DNA of 64,000 bases from Lachnospiraceae bacterium MA2020 (GTDB lineage Bacteria; Bacillota; Clostridia; Lachnospirales; Lachnospiraceae), in assembly GCA_000746015.1 (NCBI GenBank), contig JQKK01000003.1, forward strand, positions 124,001 through 188,000, in the 5' to 3' direction. Every line of letters starts with the position of its first letter. Within the stretch, counting starts at the first letter, position 1. Positions 32,800 through 40,186 of this stretch are shown here, in pieces. The position numbers and the translations under genes were made by a program. The notes below the pieces were generated by a model. The model saw only the letters and a program-made list of their open reading frames with translations. It was not told the DNA's origin and searched no databases.

Positions 32800-33770
32800 T
32801 GAAAAAATTTCAAAGCATGTTAACTGTTTTGATTTTTGCTGTGTCTATAATGACGGGCTGTGCTAAAAAAGCACAGCCCGTTTCTAAGTCTACAGTACTT
32901 CTCGACACAGTAACAACAGTTACGATCTATGATGGTTCAAGTGAAAAAATCATTGATGGAGCATTTGAGCTGTGCAAAGACTATGAGAATCTTATTTCTG
33001 CAACAATTCCAACATCTGATATCGGAAGGATCAACGCTGCAAAGGGTGAAGCAGTAGAGGTTTCTGATGATACGATCGCTATCTTAAAGAAAGCTATCGA
33101 GTACTCAGAGCTCTCTGATGGAGCATTTGACATTACGATCTATCCTGTTTCAAAGCTTTGGGATTTTAGGACGGGTAAGAAAGAAATACCGGATGCTGAT
33201 GCTATTAAGGAAGCGTTGAAGCATGTAGACTATCACAATATCGAGATCGATGGCAACAATGTCAGGATGAAGGACAGTGAGGCAGAGATCGATCCGGGTG
33301 GAATCGGCAAGGGTTATATTGCTGATAAGATGAAAGAATACATGATGTCTAAGGGAGTAAAGAGTGCTATAATAAACTTAGGCGGAAATGTACTTACCAT
33401 AGGGAAAAATCCTAACGGAAATCCATTTAAGATAGGTATTCAGAAGCCGTTTGGCGAGCCTCAGGAAGTGCTTACAGCGTTTGAAGCAGAGGATCTGTCA
33501 ATAGTAAGCTCGGGCAATTATGAAAGATACTTTATCAAGGATGATAAGATTTATCATCATATATTGGATACAAAGACAGGATATCCGGTGGAGAGTGGTC
33601 TTAACGGTGTTACTGTCATTACAGATAAATCTGTTGATGGAGATGCGCTCAGTACATCCTGCTTTGCTCTTGGAGAGGAGAAGGGAGCAGAGCTTTTGTC
33701 AAAATTAAAAGGGACTGTAAAAGAAGCTATATTTGTTGACACTGATAATCAGATAACCAAGGTTGAGTAG
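32799..33770 (+). CDS. apbE: FAD:protein FMN transferase
   Basis: A 323-residue lipoprotein (signal with lipobox MTGC, Cys21). The ApbE core contains DGAFDITIYPVSKLW, DPGGIGKGYIADKM, and NLGGNVLTIG. It attaches FMN to threonines of S/T-G-A-T-type motifs in RnfG and RnfD. It overlaps the rnfB stop (TAATG), so it is produced with its targets. Confidence 0.96.
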   Translation: MKKFQSMLTVLIFAVSIMTGCAKKAQPVSKSTVLLDTVTTVTIYDGSSEKIIDGAFELCKDYENLISATIPTSDIGRINAAKGEAVEVSDDTIAILKKAIEYSELSDGAFDITIYPVSKLWDFRTGKKEIPDADAIKEALKHVDYHNIEIDGNNVRMKDSEAEIDPGGIGKGYIADKMKEYMMSKGVKSAIINLGGNVLTIGKNPNGNPFKIGIQKPFGEPQEVLTAFEAEDLSIVSSGNYERYFIKDDKIYHHILDTKTGYPVESGLNGVTVITDKSVDGDALSTSCFALGEEKGAELLSKLKGTVKEAIFVDTDNQITKVE

Positions 33771-33793
33771 TTTTACATATGAGGGGGAAATGC

Positions 33794-35011
33794 ATGTCAA
33801 TGCTTAAGGGAGATTACAGGGAACATAAGAGTAGAATGAGTTCCAGGATTAAAATGGTGCTTGGCAGTGTTACAGCTATTGCAGCGATAGTTATGGTGGT
33901 AGCTGTGACCATATTGGCAAATCAGAAGCCGAATCGGCATGTAGCGGCTGAAAAGGCAGCCGATACAACTGCAGCTGAGGCTCCGGCTGCCAAGACTGAG
34001 ATTTCATCTAAATGGGAGACTTTGGACAGCTCTAATAAGAAAACGAGTGATCAGCTTAACTTTTGGCACATGTACGATGAGGACGAGGAAAAGACAACTG
34101 TAGTTCCTGAGAGCAAGAAAGAGCTGAAGGATGATAAAGTTGAGGAACCTCTTCCAGAAGAAACGGTATCGGATAATGAGTCTTTGTCAGATAACGAGGC
34201 AGAAGAGGGGATAGATCTTTCAGCGCAGAGTCTTTCAAGAAATTCTATTTCGGGAAATTTCTTTGATCAAAATGAGCTGTCGGTTGGTGAGCCGAGCTTT
34301 GTTCCTATCATCAGTGAGCTCAAGAAAAATACATTGCTTAAAGAAAATTTCAGGATGAATGGCATTTTCAAGGAATATACTGTTAATGAGGCTAAGACGT
34401 CATATACGGGCATAGATGTTTCAAAGTACCAGGGTGATATTGACTGGGAAAAGGTCTCTGAGAGCGGAATTGATTACGCTATGATCAGGATGGGCGCCAG
34501 AGGCTATACAAGCGGCAAGATAATCGTCGATGATCATTTTGATAAAAATATGGCTGGTTGCTCTGAAAATGGCATTAAGACAGGAATATACTTCTTCTCG
34601 CAGGCTGTTACTCCGGAAGAGGCAATCGAAGAGGCAAATTACTGCGTAGCAGCTATTCAGAATTATAAAGTGGAATATCCTATAGTGTTTGACAGCGAGG
34701 AGGTCGTAAATGATTCCTACAGGACGCAGAATATTCCGCCAAAGCAGATGTCAGCAGTGGCGCAGGCGTTTTGTAATACGATCTCTATGTATGGCTACAC
34801 GCCTATGATAGCAGCTACAAAGAAGCAGTTTGCAAGCCGTTTTGAGATAGGCGATATAGAGGCTTATGATTGGTGGCTGTTTGACACGGATGAAACTACT
34901 GTTTTTCCTTACAGGTTTAATATGTGGCAGTATTCCAAGACTGGCAGCATCGAGGGAATAGTAGGTGCTGTAGACCTCGATATCTCATTTATAGATTATT
35001 CTGCCAAATGA
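33794..35011 (+). CDS. GH25 lysozyme with N-terminal anchor
   Basis: A 405-residue cell-wall hydrolase. One N-terminal membrane helix (~15-40), a ~150-residue low-complexity linker rich in Ser, Glu and Asn, and a GH25 muramidase domain (~200-405) with YTGIDVSKYQGDIDWEKV, the acidic catalytic strand YPIVFDSEEV, and MWQYSKTG near the end. It cleaves the MurNAc-GlcNAc bond. ATG 33794 has GAGGGGG upstream. Its last 16 nt overlap the convergent gene. Confidence 0.92.
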   Translation: MSMLKGDYREHKSRMSSRIKMVLGSVTAIAAIVMVVAVTILANQKPNRHVAAEKAADTTAAEAPAAKTEISSKWETLDSSNKKTSDQLNFWHMYDEDEEKTTVVPESKKELKDDKVEEPLPEETVSDNESLSDNEAEEGIDLSAQSLSRNSISGNFFDQNELSVGEPSFVPIISELKKNTLLKENFRMNGIFKEYTVNEAKTSYTGIDVSKYQGDIDWEKVSESGIDYAMIRMGARGYTSGKIIVDDHFDKNMAGCSENGIKTGIYFFSQAVTPEEAIEEANYCVAAIQNYKVEYPIVFDSEEVVNDSYRTQNIPPKQMSAVAQAFCNTISMYGYTPMIAATKKQFASRFEIGDIEAYDWWLFDTDETTVFPYRFNMWQYSKTGSIEGIVGAVDLDISFIDYSAK

Positions 35012-35793
35012 GAGCGTATGAGCTCCATAAATTTTTCAGGTAATGTTATAGAAGAATAAATATCAGCATAGCTGGAAGCGGGGATGTGTTCAATGAAATT
35101 TGAATACATCCTTTTCTTTTTTAAAGAAGTCTTGGACAGCATGTCTATAGCCTTGTTTACAGCGATCGCAGCCGTATCTTCGCTCTCGAAGGTTCCTAAT
35201 GAATAATTGCCGTTAACATGTATTTTGGCCTTGTAGAGGGTGTCAAACTTCTTGGTGACCTTCTCTACGCCATAATATTTGTTTATGATCTCTATATTTT
35301 CATATCTATAGTCTGTATCATCTCCATTTAAGAAGCGATAATCACGGTCTTTTACTGCAAACGGACGGATTCCGTAGCGACTTGAAAGGGAAACCTGCGC
35401 TCCATAATTTTCACAGAAAAAATGTTTTCCACGAGCCTGTATACGATGCTGGGAATAAAAAAACAGATCATCAGTATCAAATTTAAATACAACTTCAGGG
35501 GAAAAATAATAAAGAAAATATTTTTTACGTAAATATATAGGTGTCTTAAAATAGACATTATTATCTCTGAAGTTGATTAGAGTTACCCAGATTGAAAAAT
35601 TTAAGATATTGTTATCAGAATAATCCTCTATGCCAAGACGCCCTTTTAAAACCTCTGAAGCAGCGATATACATTGAGTTTGCCGCCGATTCAGAGGGACT
35701 TGATCCGAGACTTATATGTTTATTTTTATAGGTGATGGAAGCCCTAAAATAGGTACTTCCGTCCAATTTTACTGTTTTGTATGCACCATTCAT
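34996..35793 (-). CDS. AP2-like DNA-binding protein with degenerate HNH core
   Basis: A 265-residue protein. Near each end is an AP2/integrase-like three-strand motif (STYFRASITYKNKHISLGSSPS at ~12-33 and TLYKAKIHVNGNYSLGTFES at ~184-203, each followed by a helix). In the middle, FLNGDDTDYRYENIEIINKYYGV resembles the HNH motif (HxNGDKxDNRxENL…) of HNH-AP2 homing endonucleases, but the catalytic histidine is replaced. This suggests a DNA-binding protein derived from a homing endonuclease. No selfish-element borders are seen. Family reading is by pattern, not search. Confidence 0.65.
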   Translation of the reverse strand: MNGAYKTVKLDGSTYFRASITYKNKHISLGSSPSESAANSMYIAASEVLKGRLGIEDYSDNNILNFSIWVTLINFRDNNVYFKTPIYLRKKYFLYYFSPEVVFKFDTDDLFFYSQHRIQARGKHFFCENYGAQVSLSSRYGIRPFAVKDRDYRFLNGDDTDYRYENIEIINKYYGVEKVTKKFDTLYKAKIHVNGNYSLGTFESEDTAAIAVNKAIDMLSKTSLKKKRMYSNFIEHIPASSYADIYSSITLPEKFMELIRSHLAE

Positions 35794-35924
35794 TGTTTAA
35801 AACCACCAATACAATTTGTTAAATAACAGTTTATCATATTGGTAAGTTTAAAACAAATTTTAATTGATATGCAAAATAAAGTGTGACACTTATCACAAAA
35901 AAGAAATTAGAGTGTAACAATTCC

Positions 35925-35993
35925 TTAACAAAAGTTTAGCTTTGTGTTAAAATACTAAATTGTTGGGGAGCACGCGACTGAAACGTCGGTGCT
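35925..35993 (+). promoter_or_regulatory. Promoter and leader hairpin of the SleB-like gene
   Basis: TTAACA (35925), 17 bp, TAAAAT (35948-35953). Downstream, AGCACgCGAC / GTCGGTGCT (35969-35993) folds into a stem with one bulge at the start of the leader. The leader is only ~80 nt, too short for a c-di-AMP (ydaO) riboswitch, which often precedes such hydrolases. Confidence 0.6.
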
Positions 35994-36038
35994 ATGGGAT
36001 GTATTTTTTAGTTTTATAATTTAATTAAGCGAGGTTTT

Positions 36039-37175
36039 ATGGTAGCAAACAGTAAGAAACTCAGAAACGTACTTGGTATTGCAGGCGTATGCTGTGCGAC
36101 AACCATTGCCATTTCCATGGGCAGTACAGTTGCAGCACATGCAGAGGAGCAGGCAGCACCGGCAGCAGAGTTCTCTAAGTATGTTGAGGACGTAACTGAC
36201 AATACGGTTGATGCTGTATCACTTACAGCAGGGGTTGAGTCCACTCTTAATGTTTCTGACAGTGAAACTAAAGTTTCAGTTGAGAAAGTTATTGAAGAGT
36301 CTGGTGATACTAACGGCGCAGATGGCGAGACGCTCATCGACCGAGTAGAGAAGTCAGAGTCAGTTTCTGGCAATGATATCGATACAGAGGAGCAGGAGAG
36401 CTCTTCTCTAGAGAACAACGATGAAGCAGAAGCTGCAGAAGTTGAAGAAGTTGCGGAAGTAGAAACTGAAGAAAAAGCCGAAGAGATTGCAATTCAGGAT
36501 ACTGAAGATGCAACGATTAAGGCAGACGAGGAAGCAAAGAAAGAAGCAGATGCTAAGGCCGAAGCTGAGCGCAAGGCAGAGGAAGAACGCGCAGCCGCAG
36601 AAGAAGCAGCGCGCGTAGCTGCAGAAGAGGCAGCAAAGGCAGAAGCAGAGCGTGCAGTTGCAGAAGAAGCAGCAAAGGCAGAGGCAGAGCGTGCAGCTGC
36701 AGAAGAGGCAGCACAGGCAGAAGCAGAGCGTGCAGCTGCAGAAGAAGCAGCAAAGGCAGAGGCAGCAGCAAAGGCTGAAGCAGCTGCTCAGGCTCAGGCA
36801 CAGCAGCCTGCAAATGCGGCAGGTCTTGATAATGCGGATTTCCTTGCACTTTGCAAGATAGTACAGGCAGAAGCAGGTACTGAATCATATCAGGGAAAAA
36901 TAGCAGTAGCAAATGTTGTACTTAACAGGGTTGCTAATCCAAATTTCCCGTCTGATGTTGAGTCAGTGATCACACAGCCTGGTCAGTTTTCTCCAGTAAG
37001 AAATGGCCGATATGCTATTTCTACACCTAGTACTGAGACTGTAGATGCTGTTAATGCAGCTCTTTCAGGTACAGATTACTCTGGTGGCGCACTTTATTTT
37101 AAGCGTTCTGCCAGTGCTTCATGGGGAAACAAAGTTCTTCTCACATGCATAGGAGCACACGGATTCTATCGTTAA
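36039..37175 (+). CDS. Cell-wall hydrolase, SleB-like domain with Ala/Glu repeat stalk
   Basis: A 378-residue exported protein. Signal peptide ~1-32 (ending AAHAEE); a Ser/Glu-rich acidic segment (~40-165); an Ala/Glu/Lys-rich helical stalk (~165-265) containing a 13-residue repeat (KAEAERAAAEEAA); and a C-terminal Hydrolase_2/SleB-like domain (~270-378) with CKIVQAEAGTESYQGKIAVANVVLNRV, typical of peptidoglycan lytic enzymes. No spore genes are nearby, so a general wall-remodelling role is likelier than germination. GCGAGG precedes the ATG; a terminator follows. Confidence 0.88.
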   Translation: MVANSKKLRNVLGIAGVCCATTIAISMGSTVAAHAEEQAAPAAEFSKYVEDVTDNTVDAVSLTAGVESTLNVSDSETKVSVEKVIEESGDTNGADGETLIDRVEKSESVSGNDIDTEEQESSSLENNDEAEAAEVEEVAEVETEEKAEEIAIQDTEDATIKADEEAKKEADAKAEAERKAEEERAAAEEAARVAAEEAAKAEAERAVAEEAAKAEAERAAAEEAAQAEAERAAAEEAAKAEAAAKAEAAAQAQAQQPANAAGLDNADFLALCKIVQAEAGTESYQGKIAVANVVLNRVANPNFPSDVESVITQPGQFSPVRNGRYAISTPSTETVDAVNAALSGTDYSGGALYFKRSASASWGNKVLLTCIGAHGFYR

Positions 37176-37183
37176 TATGGTAA

Positions 37184-37217
37184 AAGCAAGTTCATTTTGT
37201 GGACTTGCTTTTTTTTT
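37184..37217 (+). terminator. Terminator after the SleB-like gene
   Basis: GCAAGTtCA / TGgACTTGC stem followed by nine T residues. Confidence 0.9.
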
Positions 37218-37278
37218 GATTTTGTGCTTTAATCTATGAAAGCGTGATGGATTAATACTGTTTATTCGGAGGGCAGAC

Positions 37279-38763
37279 ATGAATTTGATGTATAGGAGTA
37301 CTAGAGATTCAAAAGTAGCAGTGAAGGCATCTGAGGCCATTCTTAAAGGTCTTTGTGACGATGGCGGATTATTTGTTCCGGAGAGGATACCTGCACTTCA
37401 GAAGACTACGAAAGAGCTTTCAGAGATGGACTACAGGGCTGTTGCCTATGAAGTTATGAAAGAGTTCATCACTGATTTTACTGAAGAAGAGCTTAAGACA
37501 TGCATAGCAAATGCTTATGACGAGAAGTTTGATACTGAAGAGATCGCTCCGCTTACTTTTGCTGATGGAGCATATTATCTTGAGCTGTTTCACGGTCGTA
37601 CGATCGCTTTCAAAGATATGGCCCTTTCAATACTTCCACATCTTATGATCACATCAGCTCGTAAGAATGATATTAAAAATGATATAGTTATACTTACAGC
37701 GACATCCGGAGATACAGGAAAGGCTGCTCTTGCAGGTTTTGCAGATGTTAAGGGCACAAAGATTGTAGTATTCTTCCCAAAGGATGGCGTAAGCAACGTT
37801 CAGAAGCTCCAGATGATCACTCAGAAGGGTGATAATACAAAAGTAGTTGGAGTTGATGGTAACTTTGATGATTGCCAGACAGGTGTTAAGAAGATGTTTG
37901 GCGATGAGGCACTCAAGAATGAGATAGCAGGTAAGGGATACCAGTTCTCAAGTGCTAATTCTATTAACATCGGAAGACTTGTTCCACAGATCGTATATTA
38001 TGTGTATGCATATACAAGGCTTGTAAAGAACGAGCGCATCGCAGATGGCGATAAGATGAATGTAGTTGTTCCAACAGGTAACTTTGGAAACATTCTTGCA
38101 GCATATTATGCAAAGAAAATGGGACTTCCTATCGGAAAGCTCATCTGCGCTTCAAATGAGAATAAGGTTCTGTTTGATTTCTTTGAGACAGGCGTATACG
38201 ACAGAAACCGTAAGTTCATCCTTACATCTTCTCCTTCAATGGATATACTTATCTCAAGCAATCTTGAGAGACTTATATTCCATCTTACAGGTGACAATGC
38301 TGAGGCAACTGCAAAGTTCATGGAAGAACTCAAGAGCAGTGGAAAGTATGAGATCACACCTGAGATGAAGGAAGGACTTAAGGATTTTGCAGGTTTCTAT
38401 GCATCAGAAGATGCTACTGCTGAAGTGATAAAGAGCCTTTATGAAGAAACAGGATATGTTATTGATACTCATACTGCAGTTGCAGCAAGTGCATACAGAC
38501 AGTATTGCAAGGCTACTTCTGATGAGACTGCTACAGTTATCGCATCTACAGCAAGCCCATTTAAGTTTGCACGCAGTGTAATGACTGCTATAGACAAAAA
38601 GTATGATGAGCTTGGCGATTTTGAGCTTATCGATGAGCTTTCAAAGATTGGAAATGTAGCTATTCCTGAAGCTATCAATGAGATCAAAAACGCAGATATC
38701 CGTCATAAGACAGAGTGCAGCGTTGAGGATATGAAATCTACAGTTCAGGATTTTCTCAGATAA
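37279..38763 (+). CDS. thrC: Threonine synthase
   Basis: A 494-residue PLP enzyme converting O-phosphohomoserine to threonine. The PLP lysine lies in HGRTIAFKDMALS (~residue 115) and the phosphate-binding block ATSGDTGKAALAGF follows. Length and N-terminus (YRSTRDSKVAVKASEAILKGL) match the long fungal/gram-positive type. CGGAGGG precedes the ATG. It stands alone between terminators. Confidence 0.96.
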   Translation: MNLMYRSTRDSKVAVKASEAILKGLCDDGGLFVPERIPALQKTTKELSEMDYRAVAYEVMKEFITDFTEEELKTCIANAYDEKFDTEEIAPLTFADGAYYLELFHGRTIAFKDMALSILPHLMITSARKNDIKNDIVILTATSGDTGKAALAGFADVKGTKIVVFFPKDGVSNVQKLQMITQKGDNTKVVGVDGNFDDCQTGVKKMFGDEALKNEIAGKGYQFSSANSINIGRLVPQIVYYVYAYTRLVKNERIADGDKMNVVVPTGNFGNILAAYYAKKMGLPIGKLICASNENKVLFDFFETGVYDRNRKFILTSSPSMDILISSNLERLIFHLTGDNAEATAKFMEELKSSGKYEITPEMKEGLKDFAGFYASEDATAEVIKSLYEETGYVIDTHTAVAASAYRQYCKATSDETATVIASTASPFKFARSVMTAIDKKYDELGDFELIDELSKIGNVAIPEAINEIKNADIRHKTECSVEDMKSTVQDFLR

Positions 38764-38770
38764 TAAAGAA

Positions 38771-38803
38771 AGAGTAGAAGGCGTTTGACCTTCTACTCTT
38801 TTT
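38771..38803. terminator. Bidirectional terminator between thrC and cheX-like gene
   Basis: An 11-bp perfect stem AGAGTAGAAGG / CCTTCTACTCT with a 7-nt loop, T-rich after it and A-rich before it, so it can serve both convergent genes. Confidence 0.92.
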
Positions 38804-38804
38804 A

Positions 38805-39242
38805 CTATTCTGCAAAAACAAAACAAATAGAACCAAAATTAAAATCTATTGGGATAATGTTTATAATTTTCCCATCTAACGATGGTTGAAATTCCGGATG
38901 AAAAGTAGGAGGAGACAAAGAACACTCCTTTTTTTCTTCATTGGAAAGTTTTACAACAAAAAGCCCATTCTGCATGTTCAGGAAATCTGCCGCTATCTCA
39001 TCAATTACTTCGGAACCCTCTTCAAGTTCCATCTGGGAATACTTAACTGCAAACTTCAAAATTGCATCTGGAGATCCGTATATGGCAGTTATTGCTTCAT
39101 ATTCTCCAATTATATTTTGAAATATATAACAATTGGATGGTAGTTCCTGGATGATACGTGTAGGCTGAGAAGTAAAAGATCCTTCTACAAAGCGGCTAAG
39201 AGTAGCTGTAAGCTCTGCTGAGTAAAGGTCTTTTAATCCCAT
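38805..39242 (-). CDS. CheX-like phosphatase domain protein
   Basis: A 145-residue protein with the CheX/CheC-like fold pattern: VIDEIAADFLNMQNGLF near residue 85 matches the E-x2-N-type phosphatase helix, though the Asn position is only approximate, and the C-terminus has the closing strand IPIDFNFGSICFVFA. Such proteins dephosphorylate CheY-P. It starts immediately at the stop of the CheY-like gene (TAATG) with GGAGGTGATT upstream, so the two form an operon. Confidence 0.75.
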   Translation of the reverse strand: MGLKDLYSAELTATLSRFVEGSFTSQPTRIIQELPSNCYIFQNIIGEYEAITAIYGSPDAILKFAVKYSQMELEEGSEVIDEIAADFLNMQNGLFVVKLSNEEKKECSLSPPTFHPEFQPSLDGKIINIIPIDFNFGSICFVFAE

Positions 39243-39622
39243 TAAGAATCACCTCCGAGAATATGTGAAAGTGCCTCGCGTATCTGCTCTGGTGTGGTAG
39301 GCTTTTGAAGAAAGTCACGCGCACCCGCTTTTATGGCTTCACGGAGATGGAGCTGGGTACCGACTGAGGATACCATTATGACATATGCATCCTTGTCATA
39401 GTTGCATATTTCACCGGCAGCACTAATACCATCCATGACTGGCATGACGATATCGAGAAAAACAACATCTGCCTTTTTCTTTTTATATGCGTCAACGGCC
39501 TGTTGACCATCCATGACTTCGGTGACGTTCTTGCAACCAAGCTTAGTCAATCCGTCGTGTAGATTTTTTCTTGCAAGCAAAGAGTCATCACAAATAATCA
39601 CGTTCAAGTCTTGTATTTCCAT
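39242..39622 (-). CDS. CheY-like single-domain response regulator
   Basis: A 126-residue receiver with CDDS (acid pair), FLDIVMPVMDG (phospho-Asp), VSSVG (Thr/Ser) and KPTTPEQI (Lys). There is no output domain. ATG 39622 has AAGG 8 nt upstream; an in-frame GTG is 9 nt earlier. Translationally linked to the CheX-like protein, its likely phosphatase. Confidence 0.9.
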   Translation of the reverse strand: MEIQDLNVIICDDSLLARKNLHDGLTKLGCKNVTEVMDGQQAVDAYKKKKADVVFLDIVMPVMDGISAAGEICNYDKDAYVIMVSSVGTQLHLREAIKAGARDFLQKPTTPEQIREALSHILGGDS

Positions 39623-39817
39623 AATGAGCACCTTCCCTTCGAAAAATCAATACAATTCATAACTATTTTATAATAAAAATACGCTATTTTCAATTTGATT
39701 TATGGCAAATTTGCCAATAATATGGTATTATTTAATAAACATAATATGTTTAAAAATAAAAACAATCGCAATCACTGAAAGTAGATATATGCGATTTTAG
39801 GTAGGAGTGCTTTTAAA

Positions 39818-40174
39818 ATGACTGGTAAGGATATGAATTTACTTTTTGACATTATAGAGATATTGGCCGGAGGTTATATCCTATACAATGCTTTTAAGAT
39901 GAAAAAGAGTGGAGAACTTGAGGGAACAGGACTTGTAGGCAGGAATATAAATCCTTTTACAGCAAGAGATGTAAAAGGTTTTATTAATTTTATGTTTCCG
40001 TTTTATATGGTATGTGGATGGATCTTTGTGATCTGTGGAGTTTTCATCGGCTTTATGGATTTCCAGGGAACAGCTACTCAGGAAATGCAGAGGATAGTAA
40101 CGGCTATAATGCTTATAAACTGCATATTTTTTGCAGTAGTTACAAAACGGGGACAGGATAAATATCTTGTATAA
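39818..40174 (+). CDS. Small membrane protein of unknown function
   Basis: A 118-residue protein with three hydrophobic helices (~10-28, ~55-80, ~90-108) and a positively charged loop after the first. AGGAG lies upstream. No family recognised. It is 12 nt upstream of the GGDEF-EAL gene, so they may be co-transcribed. Confidence 0.65.
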   Translation: MTGKDMNLLFDIIEILAGGYILYNAFKMKKSGELEGTGLVGRNINPFTARDVKGFINFMFPFYMVCGWIFVICGVFIGFMDFQGTATQEMQRIVTAIMLINCIFFAVVTKRGQDKYLV

Positions 40175-40186
40175 AGTTGGTATTAT

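Noticed and set aside
35954-36038. c-di-AMP (ydaO) riboswitch before the wall hydrolase
   Set aside because: The gene type fits, but the leader after the promoter is only ~80 nt and lacks the conserved blocks; only one small hairpin is seen.
36553-36912. Leucine-rich reading frame on the minus strand
   Set aside because: It is the antisense image of the GCA/GAA repeat tract of the SleB-like stalk, with no ribosome site.
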